From positions 1-5,397 of the forward strand of contig CAYSCH010000519.1 of NCBI GenBank assembly GCA_964429355.1: a stretch of DNA of 5,397 nt, read 5' to 3'. This stretch comes from JAAYAY01 sp964429355 (GTDB lineage Bacteria; Planctomycetota; Planctomycetia; Pirellulales; Thermoguttaceae). The position numbers and the translations under genes are program-made. A model generated the notes under the pieces. It had not been told where the DNA came from. It saw only the letters and a program-made list of their open reading frames with translations, and made no database searches. Positions within the stretch are counted from its first letter, which is position 1; each line of letters begins with the position of its first letter. Below are positions 5,310 through 5,397 of the stretch, one piece after another.

Positions 5310-5397
5310 GGGTCTGAGTGGGAAAAATTTACCCTGGTCGCGTTCGCCACAGAGTTTCAAGAACGCTGCCGGTGAGCCACCCGCCCGTGGCGCGATC

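Larger units (their letters stand above)
4940..5397. other. Non-coding region upstream of the WD40 gene
   Basis: No convincing complete gene is visible in these 458 nt. Besides the promoter candidate, dyads and repeat copy 2 listed separately, it holds a 7-G run at 5014-5020, which reads as CCCCCCCTT on the - strand. The last 69 nt contain a - strand open frame running in from beyond the window (5397-5329). It ends in TAA and reads RATGGWLTGSVLETLWRTRPG. It could be the tail of a gene, but is too short to judge, and other frames there are also open. Confidence 0.5.

Overview
This is a GC-rich bacterial window that most resembles a planctomycete (Planctomycetota, Pirellulales-like). That assignment is inference, not proof. 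It rests on single genes set apart by long spacers rather than packed operons, a secreted WD40-repeat protein with a C-terminal extension of a planctomycete-looking type, a divergent enolase-superfamily protein, and intergenic hairpin repeats.

Layout from left to right. The window opens with the last 49 codons of a UDP-glucose 4-epimerase gene (galE-like, + strand, 2-151). A spacer of about 590 nt follows (152-743) with no convincing gene. It holds hairpins, runs of C or G, and a good extended -10 promoter candidate near 615-620. Next is a complete NarL/FixJ-type response regulator (744-1379, +) with a clear rho-independent terminator (1413-1454). A second + strand gene (1545-2894, GTG start with a strong AAGGAG site) encodes an enolase-superfamily protein of the muconate-lactonizing-enzyme (MLE) active-site type.

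That gene converges on a - strand gene (4939-3224) encoding an exported WD40-repeat protein. The 329-nt convergent spacer holds three tandem 61-bp hairpin units (2905-3083) and one copy (3134-3188) of a dispersed repeat of about 55 bp. The second copy lies at 5255-5309. The 458 nt upstream of the WD40 gene contain a possible promoter, a perfect GGCAGT dyad and other hairpins, and no convincing complete gene.

The genes do not form an evident pathway. GalE and the enolase-superfamily enzyme could both touch sugar or sugar-acid metabolism, but nothing here ties them together. The response regulator has no partner kinase in the window. I see no defence system, CRISPR array, complete mobile element, tRNA or rRNA. 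The most noteworthy content is non-coding: the tandem hairpin array, the dispersed repeat pair, and a CCCCCCT heptamer that occurs five times, always outside the genes.
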